Shown in pieces: positions 7,092 to 15,907 of a stretch of DNA of 31,802 bases. The DNA comes from Nocardioidaceae bacterium. GTDB lineage: Bacteria > Actinomycetota > Actinomycetes > Propionibacteriales > Nocardioidaceae. Position numbers and translations under genes: made by a program. Below the pieces are notes generated by a model, which saw only the letters and a list, made by a program, of their open reading frames with translations, had not been told where the DNA came from and made no database searches. The stretch lies in NCBI GenBank assembly GCA_013696365.1, contig JACCYS010000337.1, positions 1-31,802 of the forward strand, in the 5' to 3' direction. The first letter of the stretch is position 1. Each line of letters opens with the position of its first letter.

Positions 7092-9083
7092 TCAGTGCAC
7101 GCCAGCCCCAGTACGCTCCGCCGCGCGACGGGTGACGCGGTCGAGCATGATGCCGAGGAACACGATCGCCGCTCCCGCCGCGATGCCCTTGCCGAAGAAC
7201 TCGCCCTGCGAGAAGCCGAGCACCGAGTCGTAGCCGAGCGCCCCCGCACCGACCAGGCCGCCGATGACCGTCATGGACAGCACGAACAGCAGGCCCTGGT
7301 TGGCGGCGAGGACCAGACCGCCGCGGGCCATCGGCAGCTGCACCCGGGTGATGACCTGCCACGGGGTGGAGCCAGCGGCGGTCGCCGCCTCCACCGTCGT
7401 CGGCGAGACGCCCTTGATGCCGTCGGCGACCAGCTTGATGGCGACCGGAGCGGCATAGATGACCGCGGCCACGATCGCCGTGAACCGGGTCGGCCCGAAC
7501 AGCAGCAGCGCCGGAATCAGATAGACGAACGGCGGCATCGTCTGGCCGGCGTCCAACACCGGACGGAGCACCGTGTCGACCGACGGTCGACGCGCCATCC
7601 AGACCCCCAGCACGACGGCTAGCACCATCACCAGCAGGGTGGCGACGAGCACCATCGTCAGCGTCACCATGGAGTCGTTCCAGAGGTCGGTGAGATAGAT
7701 GCCGGCCAGGCAGACACCCGCGGTGAGACACCCCCGCACACCGCCGAGCACGAGCGCGAATGCTGCGATCGCTACCGCCGCCAGCCACCACGGAGAGTTG
7801 GCCAGCAGGTCCTGCAGCGGGTTCAGCAGCAGGGCCGTGACCTGGTTCTTCACGCCCGAGGTGACCACGTCGAAGGTCGAGGTGACCCAGTCGGCGCCCG
7901 ACTGGACCGCGGCGGCGACTGACGAGCCGAGGTCGGTGTCGGGGAACTCGGCCGCCCACAGGTAGGTGCGCGACAGGTAGACCAGAACCAGCGCGGCTGC
8001 CCCGCTGACGGCGAGCACGATCCGGTGCCGGCGGACGTCTCGACCGCCGGCGCGGGCGACGGTCTCGGCGCGCACGCTCGCCGCGGTCGTCGTGCGGTCG
8101 AGCATCACCGCCATGATCACGATGCAGAAGCCGGCGACGAAAGCGGTGCCGACCTGCTGGGCCGACAGCGCCCGCAGGACCGGCTGGCCGAGGCCCGGGC
8201 CGTCGACGAAGGCTGCGATGGTGGCCATCGACAGCGCCGCCATCACGGTCTGGTTGATGCCCACGATGATGGTCTTCTTGGCCATCGGCAGCTGCACCTG
8301 CAGCAGCCGCTGCCGGCCCGTCTGCCCGAGCGAGTCGGTGGCCTCGAGCGTGCTGGCCGCGACCGAGCGGATCCCGTGCGCGGCGATCCGCACCACCGGT
8401 GCGAGGGCGTACAGAAACGTCGCGGCGACTGCAGCCGGCAGTCCAATGCCGAAGAACAAGGTGAGCGGCAGCAGGTAGATGAAGGCGGGCACGGTCTGCA
8501 GCACGTCCAGCACCGGCGTGAGCAGCGTCGTCACCGTCTTGCTGGTGGCCATCCACACCGCGAGCGGCAGCCCGATAGCCAGCGCGATCCCGACGGCGAA
8601 GAACGTGACGATCAGGGTGTCCAGGCTGTCCTCCCACAGGCCGAGCAGGCCAAAGGAGAGGAACGAAGCAACGACGAGCAGCGTGATCCGCCAGCCGGCG
8701 ATAGCGTGGCTCAGCCACGCCGCCACCGCGATGACCCCGAGCCAGCCGACCTGTGGCACTGGGCGCGGAAACGCCGGCTGCGCGACCAGCTCCTGCAGCC
8801 ACCCGCCGATGCTCGCGAGCAGGTCGGCCAGCACGCCGGTGACCTGCATCAGCACGTTGCTTTCCCGGCTGTCGATGAGGTCACCCTTGAGCCCGGTGAA
8901 CCAGTCGTGCAGCCCGGTGCGTCCCAGACCGGGCAGCGCCAGAGTGTCGTTGCCGCGCAGGCCCGCCCACGCCGCGATCCACAGCGCCAGCACCGCAACA
9001 CCGAGCAGCCAGCCCGGCGGCCGTCGCAGCAGCGAGCCGATCCCCTCGACACCTGAACCGCCGCGGACGGCTGTGACACTCAT
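7092..9083 (-). CDS. proW: Glycine betaine ABC transporter permease, two permease domains fused
   Basis: The 663-residue protein carries two complete ProW/OpuAB-like permease domains in one chain. Each has a hydrophobic core and an EAA-type coupling loop: the first around TLEATDSLGQTGRQRLLQVQ, the second around TVEAATAAGSTPWQVITRVQ. Both are followed by LPMA. Both have a P.F.YL.P motif (PAFIYLLPLTLFFG and PPFVYLIPALLLFG). Ordinary ProW/OpuAB proteins are about 280-350 residues with one such domain. The fused form would supply both membrane halves of the importer from one polypeptide. It overlaps the ATPase gene by ATGA. No start ambiguity of note. Confidence 0.9.
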   Translation of the reverse strand: MSVTAVRGGSGVEGIGSLLRRPPGWLLGVAVLALWIAAWAGLRGNDTLALPGLGRTGLHDWFTGLKGDLIDSRESNVLMQVTGVLADLLASIGGWLQELVAQPAFPRPVPQVGWLGVIAVAAWLSHAIAGWRITLLVVASFLSFGLLGLWEDSLDTLIVTFFAVGIALAIGLPLAVWMATSKTVTTLLTPVLDVLQTVPAFIYLLPLTLFFGIGLPAAVAATFLYALAPVVRIAAHGIRSVAASTLEATDSLGQTGRQRLLQVQLPMAKKTIIVGINQTVMAALSMATIAAFVDGPGLGQPVLRALSAQQVGTAFVAGFCIVIMAVMLDRTTTAASVRAETVARAGGRDVRRHRIVLAVSGAAALVLVYLSRTYLWAAEFPDTDLGSSVAAAVQSGADWVTSTFDVVTSGVKNQVTALLLNPLQDLLANSPWWLAAVAIAAFALVLGGVRGCLTAGVCLAGIYLTDLWNDSMVTLTMVLVATLLVMVLAVVLGVWMARRPSVDTVLRPVLDAGQTMPPFVYLIPALLLFGPTRFTAIVAAVIYAAPVAIKLVADGIKGVSPTTVEAATAAGSTPWQVITRVQLPMARGGLVLAANQGLLFVLSMTVIGGLVGAGALGYDSVLGFSQGEFFGKGIAAGAAIVFLGIMLDRVTRRAAERTGAGVH

Positions 9084-10111
9084 GCGAGCACTGCCTCCTC
9101 GGCGACGACCACTCGCAGGATCGTCTCGTCGTCGACAATCCCCACCAGCTCGCCATCGTCGACGACCCGGACGGGATGGTCCGAGGTCAGGGCCGCGTGT
9201 GCGGCCTCGCGGACGATCGTGTCCGGGCCCATCACGAGACCGTCGGAGGAGTCGTCGGGCCGCGGGTCGCGCATCACGTAGCGCAGCGTGAGCACGTGCG
9301 AGCGCGGCACGTCGCTGACGAAGTCGCGGACGTAGTCGTCGGCGGGAGCGGCCACGATTTCGGCGGCGGTGCCGACCTGGACCACCTCGCCGTCACGCAT
9401 GATGAGGATCCGGTCGCCGAGCTTGAGCGCCTCGGCGAGGTCGTGGGTGATGAACACCATCGTCTTGCCGACCTCGTGGTGCAGCCGGATGACCTCGGCC
9501 TGCATGTCCCTGCGGATCAGCGGGTCGAGAGCCGAGAACGGCTCATCGAAGAGCATCACCGTCGGATCCACAGCGAGCGCCCGGGCCAGCCCGACCCGCT
9601 GCTGCATGCCGCCGGACAGTTGGTCGGGGTAGGAGCGTTCGTTGCCTGTCAGCCCGACCAGATCCACCATCTCCTGCGCGCGGGCGTGCCGCTGCTTCTT
9701 CTTCATGCCGCGGATCTCCAGCCCGTACGCGATGTTGTCGAGCACCTGACGGTGCGGCAGCAGGCCGAAATGCTGGAAGACCATCGACACGTGTGTGCGG
9801 CGCAGCTCACGCAACCGGGCATCCGACATCGTGCGCACGTCCTCGCCGTCGAGCAGCACCTCGCCAGCCGTCGGCTCGATCAGCCGCGTCAGGCAGCGCA
9901 CCAGCGTGGACTTGCCGGAGCCGGACAGCCCCATCACGACGAACACCTCCCCCGGGGCCACGTCGAACGACACGTCCTTGACTGCGGCCGTGCAACCAGT
10001 GCGGTCCAGCAGCTCTGCGCGGGGCAGGTCGGCGTCGGGGCTCCCGACGATCTTGTCGGCGCGCGGGCCGAAGACCTTCCACAGCTGGTCGACTGAGAGT
10101 GCAGCAGTCAC
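9080..10111 (-). CDS. proV: Glycine betaine ABC transporter ATP-binding protein (ProV/OpuAA type)
   Basis: The 343-residue ABC ATPase has Walker A GLSGSGKST at 61-69, the Q-loop around VFQHFGLLPH, signature LSGGMQQR at 165-172, Walker B VMLFDE at 185-190 and the switch His in FITHD. The N-terminal extension before the core and the tail after about residue 270 fit ProV-type proteins. The tail ends VRVVDDGELVGIVDDETIL, which reads as a shortened CBS-like regulatory part. It energises the fused permease downstream. It starts with GTG overlapping the betA stop as GTGA, which ties uptake to choline oxidation in one operon. Confidence 0.92.
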   Translation of the reverse strand: MTAALSVDQLWKVFGPRADKIVGSPDADLPRAELLDRTGCTAAVKDVSFDVAPGEVFVVMGLSGSGKSTLVRCLTRLIEPTAGEVLLDGEDVRTMSDARLRELRRTHVSMVFQHFGLLPHRQVLDNIAYGLEIRGMKKKQRHARAQEMVDLVGLTGNERSYPDQLSGGMQQRVGLARALAVDPTVMLFDEPFSALDPLIRRDMQAEVIRLHHEVGKTMVFITHDLAEALKLGDRILIMRDGEVVQVGTAAEIVAAPADDYVRDFVSDVPRSHVLTLRYVMRDPRPDDSSDGLVMGPDTIVREAAHAALTSDHPVRVVDDGELVGIVDDETILRVVVAEEAVLA

Positions 10112-11820
10112 CGGCGCACGTCCTGTCCGTTTCGGGGGTCACCGGGAGGATACGGCTGACTGCCGTCGCGGTGGCGGTAGAACGGCACATCCGCAGGCGG
10201 CAGGGCGGTGTTGCCGGCGATCAGGTCGGCGGCCTTCTCGGCCAACATCATCACCGGGGCATAGATGTTGCCGTTGGTGATGGCCGGCATCGCCGACGCG
10301 TCGACGACGCTCAGGCAGCGCAATCCGTGCACCCCCATCGTCTCGGGGTCGAGCGCTGCCAGCTCGTCACTTTCGGCGCCCAGGCTGGCGGTGCACGACG
10401 GGTGGTAGGCGGTTTCGGCGTCCCGGGCCACCCAGTCGAGGATCTGTTCGTCGGTCTCGACGTCCGGGCCGGGTGACAGCTCACCTGCGTCGAAGGCCAC
10501 AAAGGCCGGCTGCGACAGGATGTCGCGCGCAACGCGTACGCACTCCACCCACTCCTGACGATCCTTGGGGGTCGACAGGTAGTTGAACTGCAGCGACGGA
10601 TGCTGCCGCGGGTCGGTGGAGCGGATCGTCACCGACCCGCGGACGTCGGAGTACATCGGGCCGATGTGCACCTGATACCCGTGCTTCTCCGCCGGCTGGC
10701 TGCCGTCGTAACGGATGGCGATCGGCAGGAAGTGGAACATCAGATTGGGATAGTCGACGGCGTCATTGGTGCGCACAAACCCGCCGGCCTCGAAGTGGTT
10801 GGTCGCCCCCAGCCCGCTGCGCAGGAACAACCACTCTGCCCCGATCCGCGGACGGTGCCGCCAGCGCAGCCCGGGGGCGATCGACACCGGCAGCTTCGAG
10901 GCATGCTGCACGTAGACCTCGAGATGGTCCTGCAGGTTGGCACCCACACCGGGAAGAGCGGCGACGACGTCGATGTCGAGCCCCCGCAGCAGGTCGGCAG
11001 GCCCGATCCCGGACAACTGCAGCAGCTGGGGGGTGTTGATGGCGCCACCGCTGCAGATGACGTGCCCGGCACGCACCGAGCGGTGCAGCCGGCCGGCCCG
11101 CAGGTAGTCGACACCGACCGCCCGGTCGCCCTCGAACACGATGCGGGTTGCATGCGCCAGGGTCTCGACGGTGAGGTTCTTCCGGTCCCGCACCGGGTGC
11201 AGGTACGCGCGAGCCGCGCTGAGCCGCCGACCGCGGTGGACGTTGCGGTCGAAGCGGGCGAATCCTTCCTGGCGGTAGCCGTTGACGTCGTCGGTCAGCG
11301 GGTGGCCCGCCTGCTGGGCAGCCTCCAGGAAGGCACCGAACAACGGGCCGGACGCGGCGCCGCGCTCCAGCACCAGGGGGCCGCTGCCGCCCCGCCAGGA
11401 GTCGGCACCGGCAAGGCAGGTCTCCATCCGCTTGAAGTACGGCAGGCAGTGGGCGTAGTCCCACCTCGCCATCCCAGCGGCGCTCGCCCACCCCTCGAAG
11501 TCCAGCGGATTGCCGCGCTGGAAGATCATCCCGTTGATGCTGCTTGACCCGCCGAGCAGCTTGCCGCGCCCGTGGAACACCCGTCGCCCACCCATCTGCG
11601 GCTCCGGGTCGGAGTGGTATCGCCAGTCGTAGAAGCGGCTGCCGATGGGGAACGGCAGTGCTGCCGGCATATGGATGAACGGGTCGATCTTGAGGTCGGA
11701 GCGGCCGGCCTCGAGGACCAGCACGGTCGTGCTGCGGTCAGAGCTCAGCCGGTTGGCGAGCACGCAGCCGGCCGACCCGCCACCGACGATCACGTAGTCG
11801 TAGGTCTTGTCAGTGCTCAT
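10108..11820 (-). CDS. betA: Choline dehydrogenase (GMC oxidoreductase)
   Basis: The 570-residue flavoprotein has the GMC layout. An ADP-binding motif YVIVGGGSAGCVLANRL lies at 9-25. GMC signatures are RGKLLGGSSSINGM and SGGAINTPQLLQLSGIG. The C-terminal region YHPSCTASLG ... VVDASAMPAITNGN carries the catalytic His and the FAD-contact segment. BetA oxidises choline to betaine aldehyde, and often the aldehyde further, passing electrons to the respiratory chain. The start is the ATG at 11820, eight bases after the betB stop. Upstream in-frame codons are the shadow of betB. Another alcohol substrate is conceivable, but betB and the betaine transporter beside it make choline the best reading. 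Confidence 0.9.
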   Translation of the reverse strand: MSTDKTYDYVIVGGGSAGCVLANRLSSDRSTTVLVLEAGRSDLKIDPFIHMPAALPFPIGSRFYDWRYHSDPEPQMGGRRVFHGRGKLLGGSSSINGMIFQRGNPLDFEGWASAAGMARWDYAHCLPYFKRMETCLAGADSWRGGSGPLVLERGAASGPLFGAFLEAAQQAGHPLTDDVNGYRQEGFARFDRNVHRGRRLSAARAYLHPVRDRKNLTVETLAHATRIVFEGDRAVGVDYLRAGRLHRSVRAGHVICSGGAINTPQLLQLSGIGPADLLRGLDIDVVAALPGVGANLQDHLEVYVQHASKLPVSIAPGLRWRHRPRIGAEWLFLRSGLGATNHFEAGGFVRTNDAVDYPNLMFHFLPIAIRYDGSQPAEKHGYQVHIGPMYSDVRGSVTIRSTDPRQHPSLQFNYLSTPKDRQEWVECVRVARDILSQPAFVAFDAGELSPGPDVETDEQILDWVARDAETAYHPSCTASLGAESDELAALDPETMGVHGLRCLSVVDASAMPAITNGNIYAPVMMLAEKAADLIAGNTALPPADVPFYRHRDGSQPYPPGDPRNGQDVRR

Positions 11821-11827
11821 CGCAAAT

Positions 11828-13309
11828 TCATTTCCGGCCACCGAACCAACCTTGCGGCTGTGGGGCAATGTGCTGCCAGATGTGCTTGGTCTCGCGATAC
11901 TCCTCAAGCCCGGCCAGGCCCAGCTCGCGTCCGGTGCCGGACTGCTTGTACCCGCCCCACTCGGCGTGCGGGACGTACGGGTGGTAGTCGTTGATCCATA
12001 CCGTGCCCATCCGCAGCCGGGCGGCCACCCGCTGGCCGCGACCGGAGTCGGCTGTCCATACCGCACCGGCCAGCCCGTAGCGGCTGTCGTTCGCGAGCCG
12101 GACCGCGTCGTCCTCGTCGGTGAACGTCTCGACGGTCAGGATCGGTCCGAACGATTCCTCCTGTACTACCCGCATCGCGCTGGCACAGCCGTCCAGGACG
12201 GTGGGCAGGTAGTAATAGCCGTCGGCCAGCTGCGGGTCGTCCGGCGTCGACCCGCCACAGCGCAGCACCGCCCCCTCGGCGAGGCCGTCTGCGACGTAGG
12301 CGGCGATCTTGTCGCGGTGCGCCGCCGAGATCAGCGGACCGGTCTCGGCCTGTTCGTCGAACGGCCCACCGAGCCGAATCGCTTCGGCACGAGCGACCAG
12401 TTCGTCGACGAACTCGTCATGGATCGACTCGGCGATGACCAGCCGAGCGCCAGCTGAGCAGACCTGGCCAGAATGCAGGAACACCGCCGTCAGGGCCATG
12501 TCCAGGGCCGTCTCGCGGTCTGCATCAGCGAACACGATGTTGGGATTCTTGCCGCCAAGCTCGAGGGCGACCTTCTTCACGGTGGCCGCGGCAGCTGCCA
12601 TAACCGACCGGCCAGTGACCACGCCGCCGGTGAACGACACCAGATCGACATCGTGGTGCTCGGACAGCGGCGCCCCGGCCTCCGGCCCGGCCCCCAGGAC
12701 GAGGTTTGCCACGCCGTCGGGCAGCCCGGCTTCGACAAGCAACCGCATCAGCCAGATCGCCGAGGACGGCGTCAGCTCGCTCGGTTTGAGCACGAAGGTA
12801 TTGCCCGCCGCCAGGCAGGGCGCCACTTTCCACGACGTCTGCAGTAACGGGTAGTTCCAGGGGGTGATCAGGCCACAGACTCCGACCGGCTCACGGACCA
12901 CCCGGCTGACGACGTCTGGCTGGCCGGTGTCGATGACCCGGCCCGCGTCCGCACCGGAGACGGTCAGACCGGCGTAATGCCGGAACACCGCGGCCACGTC
13001 GTCGACGTCGTACTCGCTCTCGACCAGGCGCTTGCCGGTGTCCAGTGACTCCGCCCGAGCCACGTCGTCCTTGTGTTCAAGCAACAGGTCAGCAACCCGC
13101 CAGAGCACCGCCCCGCGTTCCGGGGCAGGCGTCTGCGGCCAGGCACCATTGTCAAATGTGGCCCGGGCGGCGTGGATCGCCGCTTCGGCATCGGTCCGTC
13201 CCGCCTCGTCGACGGTGGCGACCAGGCGCCCGTCGGCGGGGCAGCGGATCGGGCGCGTGGCGCCGGACTGGGCGCCCATCCACTGTCCGCCGATCAGCAG
13301 GTCCGCCAT
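11828..13309 (-). CDS. betB: Betaine aldehyde dehydrogenase
   Basis: The 493-residue NAD(P)-dependent aldehyde dehydrogenase has every expected site. PWNYPLLQ contains the oxyanion Asn152. FVLKPSE is in the cofactor pocket. Glu250 lies in LELGGKNPN, and the nucleophile Cys284 lies in SGQVCSAG. The ending GGYKQSGTGRELGLAGLEEY is typical of BetB. It oxidises betaine aldehyde to glycine betaine. It is the first gene of the betBA–ABC operon; GGCGGAGG lies just before the ATG. The upstream gap holds the palindrome at 13350-13368. Related aminoaldehyde dehydrogenases are hard to separate by motif alone; the neighbours decide the call. Confidence 0.9.
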   Translation of the reverse strand: MADLLIGGQWMGAQSGATRPIRCPADGRLVATVDEAGRTDAEAAIHAARATFDNGAWPQTPAPERGAVLWRVADLLLEHKDDVARAESLDTGKRLVESEYDVDDVAAVFRHYAGLTVSGADAGRVIDTGQPDVVSRVVREPVGVCGLITPWNYPLLQTSWKVAPCLAAGNTFVLKPSELTPSSAIWLMRLLVEAGLPDGVANLVLGAGPEAGAPLSEHHDVDLVSFTGGVVTGRSVMAAAAATVKKVALELGGKNPNIVFADADRETALDMALTAVFLHSGQVCSAGARLVIAESIHDEFVDELVARAEAIRLGGPFDEQAETGPLISAAHRDKIAAYVADGLAEGAVLRCGGSTPDDPQLADGYYYLPTVLDGCASAMRVVQEESFGPILTVETFTDEDDAVRLANDSRYGLAGAVWTADSGRGQRVAARLRMGTVWINDYHPYVPHAEWGGYKQSGTGRELGLAGLEEYRETKHIWQHIAPQPQGWFGGRK

Positions 13310-13349
13310 ATGCCTCCGCCCACAAGGATCGCATCATCCGTGCGTCTAG

Positions 13350-13368
13350 CGTTGCGCATTACGCAACG
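13350..13368. promoter_or_regulatory. Candidate IclR operator and promoter region of betB
   Basis: CGTTGCGCATTACGCAACG is a palindrome with 7-bp arms. Its core GTTGC-N7-GCAAC (13351-13367) matches the site before the dimethylglycine dehydrogenase gene. A further GCAAC half-site lies at 13382-13386. On the minus strand TATACT (complement of 13375-13380) is a plausible -10 box, which would put the palindrome over the transcription start. That suggests repression relieved by an inducer. Confidence 0.6.
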
Positions 13369-13404
13369 AATAATAGTATACGCAACAGCATGCTGGTGGG
13401 TCAT

Positions 13405-14214
13405 CTAGCCGTCAAGCGCCCGGTCGAGGGGTGGACGCCACCCTAGTCGGCGCGACACCTCACCCGCGGTCTCACGGGTGGCAGTGATCGCGGACCCCAG
13501 CCGCTCGCCCGTCAACCGAAACGTCGGCCCAGACACGCTGATCGAGGCCACGACATCCCCATGCGCGTTGCGTACCGCTGCGGCGACCGCGGTGAGACCG
13601 ACCTCGAGCTCGTCCACCGCCACCGCATACCCGGTGGCTCGCACCTCGGCCAGCTGGGCGGTCAGCACCGCCAGGCTGGCGACGGTGTTGTCGGTGAAGG
13701 TGCGCGGTCGGCGACCGACCACCTGGGCCGCGTCCGCGTCCGGCATCGCCGACAGCAATACCTTGCCGTTTGAGGTGGCGTGCAAGGGGATGCGCTGGCC
13801 GACCCAGTTGTGTGGTTGCAGTGCCGACGAACCGGCGACTTGATCCACATACAACGCGGCATCGTCGGACAAAACGGTGAGGTTCACCGTCTCTCCGGTC
13901 TGCACGGCCAGCGCACGGCACAACCCCCGCGACTCCTGCACCAGGTCCAACCGCGCGGTGGTGGCCGCAGCCAGACGAATCAGCCCGACGCCAAGCCGGT
14001 ACTTGCCGCGCTCGGCGTGCTGCTCGACCAGCCCACGTCGCTCGAGTGCGGAGACAAGGCGAAACGCCGTTGACTTGTGCACGCCCAGCTCGCCGGCGAT
14101 CTCAGTGACACCGCACTCGCCGGCGTGCGCGAGGATCTCCAGCACACTGACCGCACGGTCGACCGACTGCACTGTTGATGCGCCAGCCGACTGCCCCGCC
14201 CCACTGTTGCTCAT
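13405..14214 (-). CDS. IclR-family transcriptional regulator, likely of the choline/betaine genes
   Basis: The 269-residue protein has an N-terminal winged helix-turn-helix at about 36-65 (VTEIAGELGVHKSTAFRLVS). An IclR effector domain follows, with the VPLHATSNGKVLLSA-type loop and the VAAAVRNAHGDVVASISVSGP motif that closes the ligand pocket. It lies directly upstream of betB on the same strand and 11 bp from divergent purU. The GTTGC-N7-GCAAC palindromes before betB and the dehydrogenase gene are its probable sites; the ligand may be choline, betaine or a product. The ATG at 14214 has no ribosome-binding site. A GTG 14 codons further in (VQSVDRAV) is an alternative start, and leaderless translation is possible. 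Confidence 0.85.
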   Translation of the reverse strand: MSNSGAGQSAGASTVQSVDRAVSVLEILAHAGECGVTEIAGELGVHKSTAFRLVSALERRGLVEQHAERGKYRLGVGLIRLAAATTARLDLVQESRGLCRALAVQTGETVNLTVLSDDAALYVDQVAGSSALQPHNWVGQRIPLHATSNGKVLLSAMPDADAAQVVGRRPRTFTDNTVASLAVLTAQLAEVRATGYAVAVDELEVGLTAVAAAVRNAHGDVVASISVSGPTFRLTGERLGSAITATRETAGEVSRRLGWRPPLDRALDG

Positions 14215-14222
14215 GGAGGAAC
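14206..14222. promoter_or_regulatory. Possible third IclR site across the iclR/purU start codons
   Basis: GTTGCTCATGGAGGAAC matches GTTGC-N7-GCAAC at nine of ten arm positions. It covers the iclR ATG (minus) and the ribosome-binding sequence of purU (plus). If bound, it would give autoregulation and control of purU. A single mismatch site can arise by chance. Confidence 0.35.
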
Positions 14223-14225
14223 ACT

Positions 14226-15107
14226 ATGGCCGACGCTGCTGCTGCCCCACCCCAGTACGTGTTAATCATCGCTTGCGCCGACCGTCCCGGGATCGTGCAC
14301 GCCGTCGCGTCCTTCCTGCTCGAGCGTGGCGGCAACATCGTGGACAGTCAGCAGTTCGGTGACCGGCTCGAGAATCGCTTCTTCATGCGGGTGCACTTCG
14401 AGTTGCCGGCAGCTTCGGCCACAGACCACCCCGTGGACGCACTCCGCGAAGAGTTCGCCCCCGTCGCCACAGACCTGACGATGGCCTGGAAACTGATCGC
14501 GGTCGACGCACCCTTTCGCACCCTGCTGCTGGTGTCCCGCTTCGGGCACTGCCTGAACGACCTGCTCTTTCGGTGGAGCACCGGCGCGCTCAACATCGAG
14601 GTGCCGGCGATCGTGTCCAACCATCGTGACTTCGAGCCACTTTCACGCTCATACGGCATCGACTTTCACCACGTGCCTGTCACCGCCAAGACCAAGGGTG
14701 CTGCTGAGGCACGCTTGCTGGAGCTCGTCGACGAGCTGGACGTTCACCTGGTGGTGCTGGCGCGCTATATGCAGGTGCTGTCCGACGACTGTCGCCGCGC
14801 GCTCGTCGGGCGGGCGATCAATATCCACCACTCGTTCCTGCCCGGCTTCAAGGGCGCCCGTCCTTACCATCAGGCGCACGCCCGCGGCGTCAAACAGATC
14901 GGTGCCACCGCGCACTACGTCACCGCGGACCTGGACGAGGGCCCGATCATCGAACAAGACGTCACCCGGGTCAGCCACGACCTCGGTCCAGACCAGCTGG
15001 TGCGGGCCGGTCGCGACGTGGAGTGCCAGGTGTTGGCGCGGGCGGTGGGCTGGCATTCCGAAAGCCGGGTGCTGCTCAACGGTTCCCGCACGGTGGTGTT
15101 CCGGTGA
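14226..15107 (+). CDS. purU: Formyltetrahydrofolate deformylase
   Basis: The 293-residue protein has an N-terminal ACT domain (about 10-85, starting YVLIIACADRPGIVHAV) and a C-terminal formyl-THF hydrolase domain. The latter has VLARYMQVLS (178-186), HHSFLP (201-206) and DLDEGPI (235-241), the Asp being catalytic. It hydrolyses 10-formyl-THF to formate and THF. A strong GGAGGA precedes the ATG at 14226. Beside genes for betaine demethylation its likely job is catabolic: releasing the one-carbon load as formate and returning free THF to the two methyl-transfer steps. It is divergent from iclR with only 11 bp between the start codons. Confidence 0.93.
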   Translation: MADAAAAPPQYVLIIACADRPGIVHAVASFLLERGGNIVDSQQFGDRLENRFFMRVHFELPAASATDHPVDALREEFAPVATDLTMAWKLIAVDAPFRTLLLVSRFGHCLNDLLFRWSTGALNIEVPAIVSNHRDFEPLSRSYGIDFHHVPVTAKTKGAAEARLLELVDELDVHLVVLARYMQVLSDDCRRALVGRAINIHHSFLPGFKGARPYHQAHARGVKQIGATAHYVTADLDEGPIIEQDVTRVSHDLGPDQLVRAGRDVECQVLARAVGWHSESRVLLNGSRTVVFR

Positions 15108-15801
15108 CGGGGGCACGCGACATCGCTGCGCCGGCGTGGTGGGCCGACGCCGTCGTTTATCAGATCTATCCCCGGAGCTTTTCTGACGCTGACGGTGACG
15201 GCATCGGCGACCTGGCAGGGATCACCAGCCGCTTGGACCATCTGGTCGAGCTCGGCGTCGACATCATCTGGCTGTCCCCGGTCTACCCATCACCGATCAC
15301 CGATCACCGATGGACGACAACGGCTACGACATCAGCGACTACACCGAGATCGACCCGGTCTTTGGCACGTTGGCCGATTTCGACAACCTGCTTGCGGCCG
15401 CACACACCCGCGGTATCAAGCTGATCATGGACCTTGTCGTCAACCACACCAGCGACGAGCACCCCTGGTTTATCGAGTCCCGCTCGGGGATCGACAGCGC
15501 CAAACGCGACTGGTACTGGTGGCGACCACCGCGCGCCGGAAGGTCGGCGGGTGAGCCCGGGGCCGAGCCGACCAACTGGGGCTCCAACTTCTCCGGCCCT
15601 GCCTGGACGCTCGATGAGGCATCCGGCGAGTACTACCTGCACCTGTTCTCTGCAGCAACCCGACCCGATCTGGGAGAGCGCTGGCGGGACCCGACGGTGC
15701 TGAATGACACCGTCACCAATGCCGCGGACCTCCCGCTGGACGGGGCAGACTGCCTCGCCGACCTGCGGCCGTGGGAGGCGCGCGTACTGCTGCTCGGATG
15801 A
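15104..15801 (+). pseudogene. Alpha-glucosidase (GH13) remnant: frameshift plus internal deletion
   Basis: The first part (15104-15309) reads as the N-terminus of an alpha-glucosidase or trehalose synthase-like GH13 enzyme, with WWADAVVYQIYPRSF, DGDGIGDLAGI and IIWLSPVYPSP. The sequence continues in another frame from 15310 (MDDNGYDISDYTEIDP ... LIMDLVVNHTSDEHPWF). Between them lie three copies of ATCACCG (15289-15309). One copy would give an intact YPSPMDDNGYD, so a +14 duplication broke the gene. After the YYLHLFS segment the catalytic Asp/Glu regions and most of the barrel are missing. The sequence jumps to a C-terminal L.PWEARVLLL tail. Intact relatives are about 520-560 residues; only about 220 remain. 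The GTG start overlaps the purU stop as GTGA. Confidence 0.85.
15289..15309 (+). repeat. 7-bp tandem repeat (ATCACCG) x3
   Basis: Three perfect copies lie inside the GH13 remnant. One copy or four copies would restore the reading frame across this point; three do not. It is a slipped-strand hotspot. Confidence 0.9.
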
Positions 15802-15907
15802 TGTCCGGACAGCCGAACGTGCCGCGCGCAGCCGGCGGGGGTTCCGAAATCGCCCTCGGGGGCACACACTTGTTGGATTGACATAGTCGGCGGCGAGGAG
15901 TTACCCC

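Noticed and set aside
7015..8802. A 595-codon minus-strand frame across the permease gene
   Set aside because: It is an alternate frame of the permease, with Arg/Gly/Ala-rich content and no membrane pattern.
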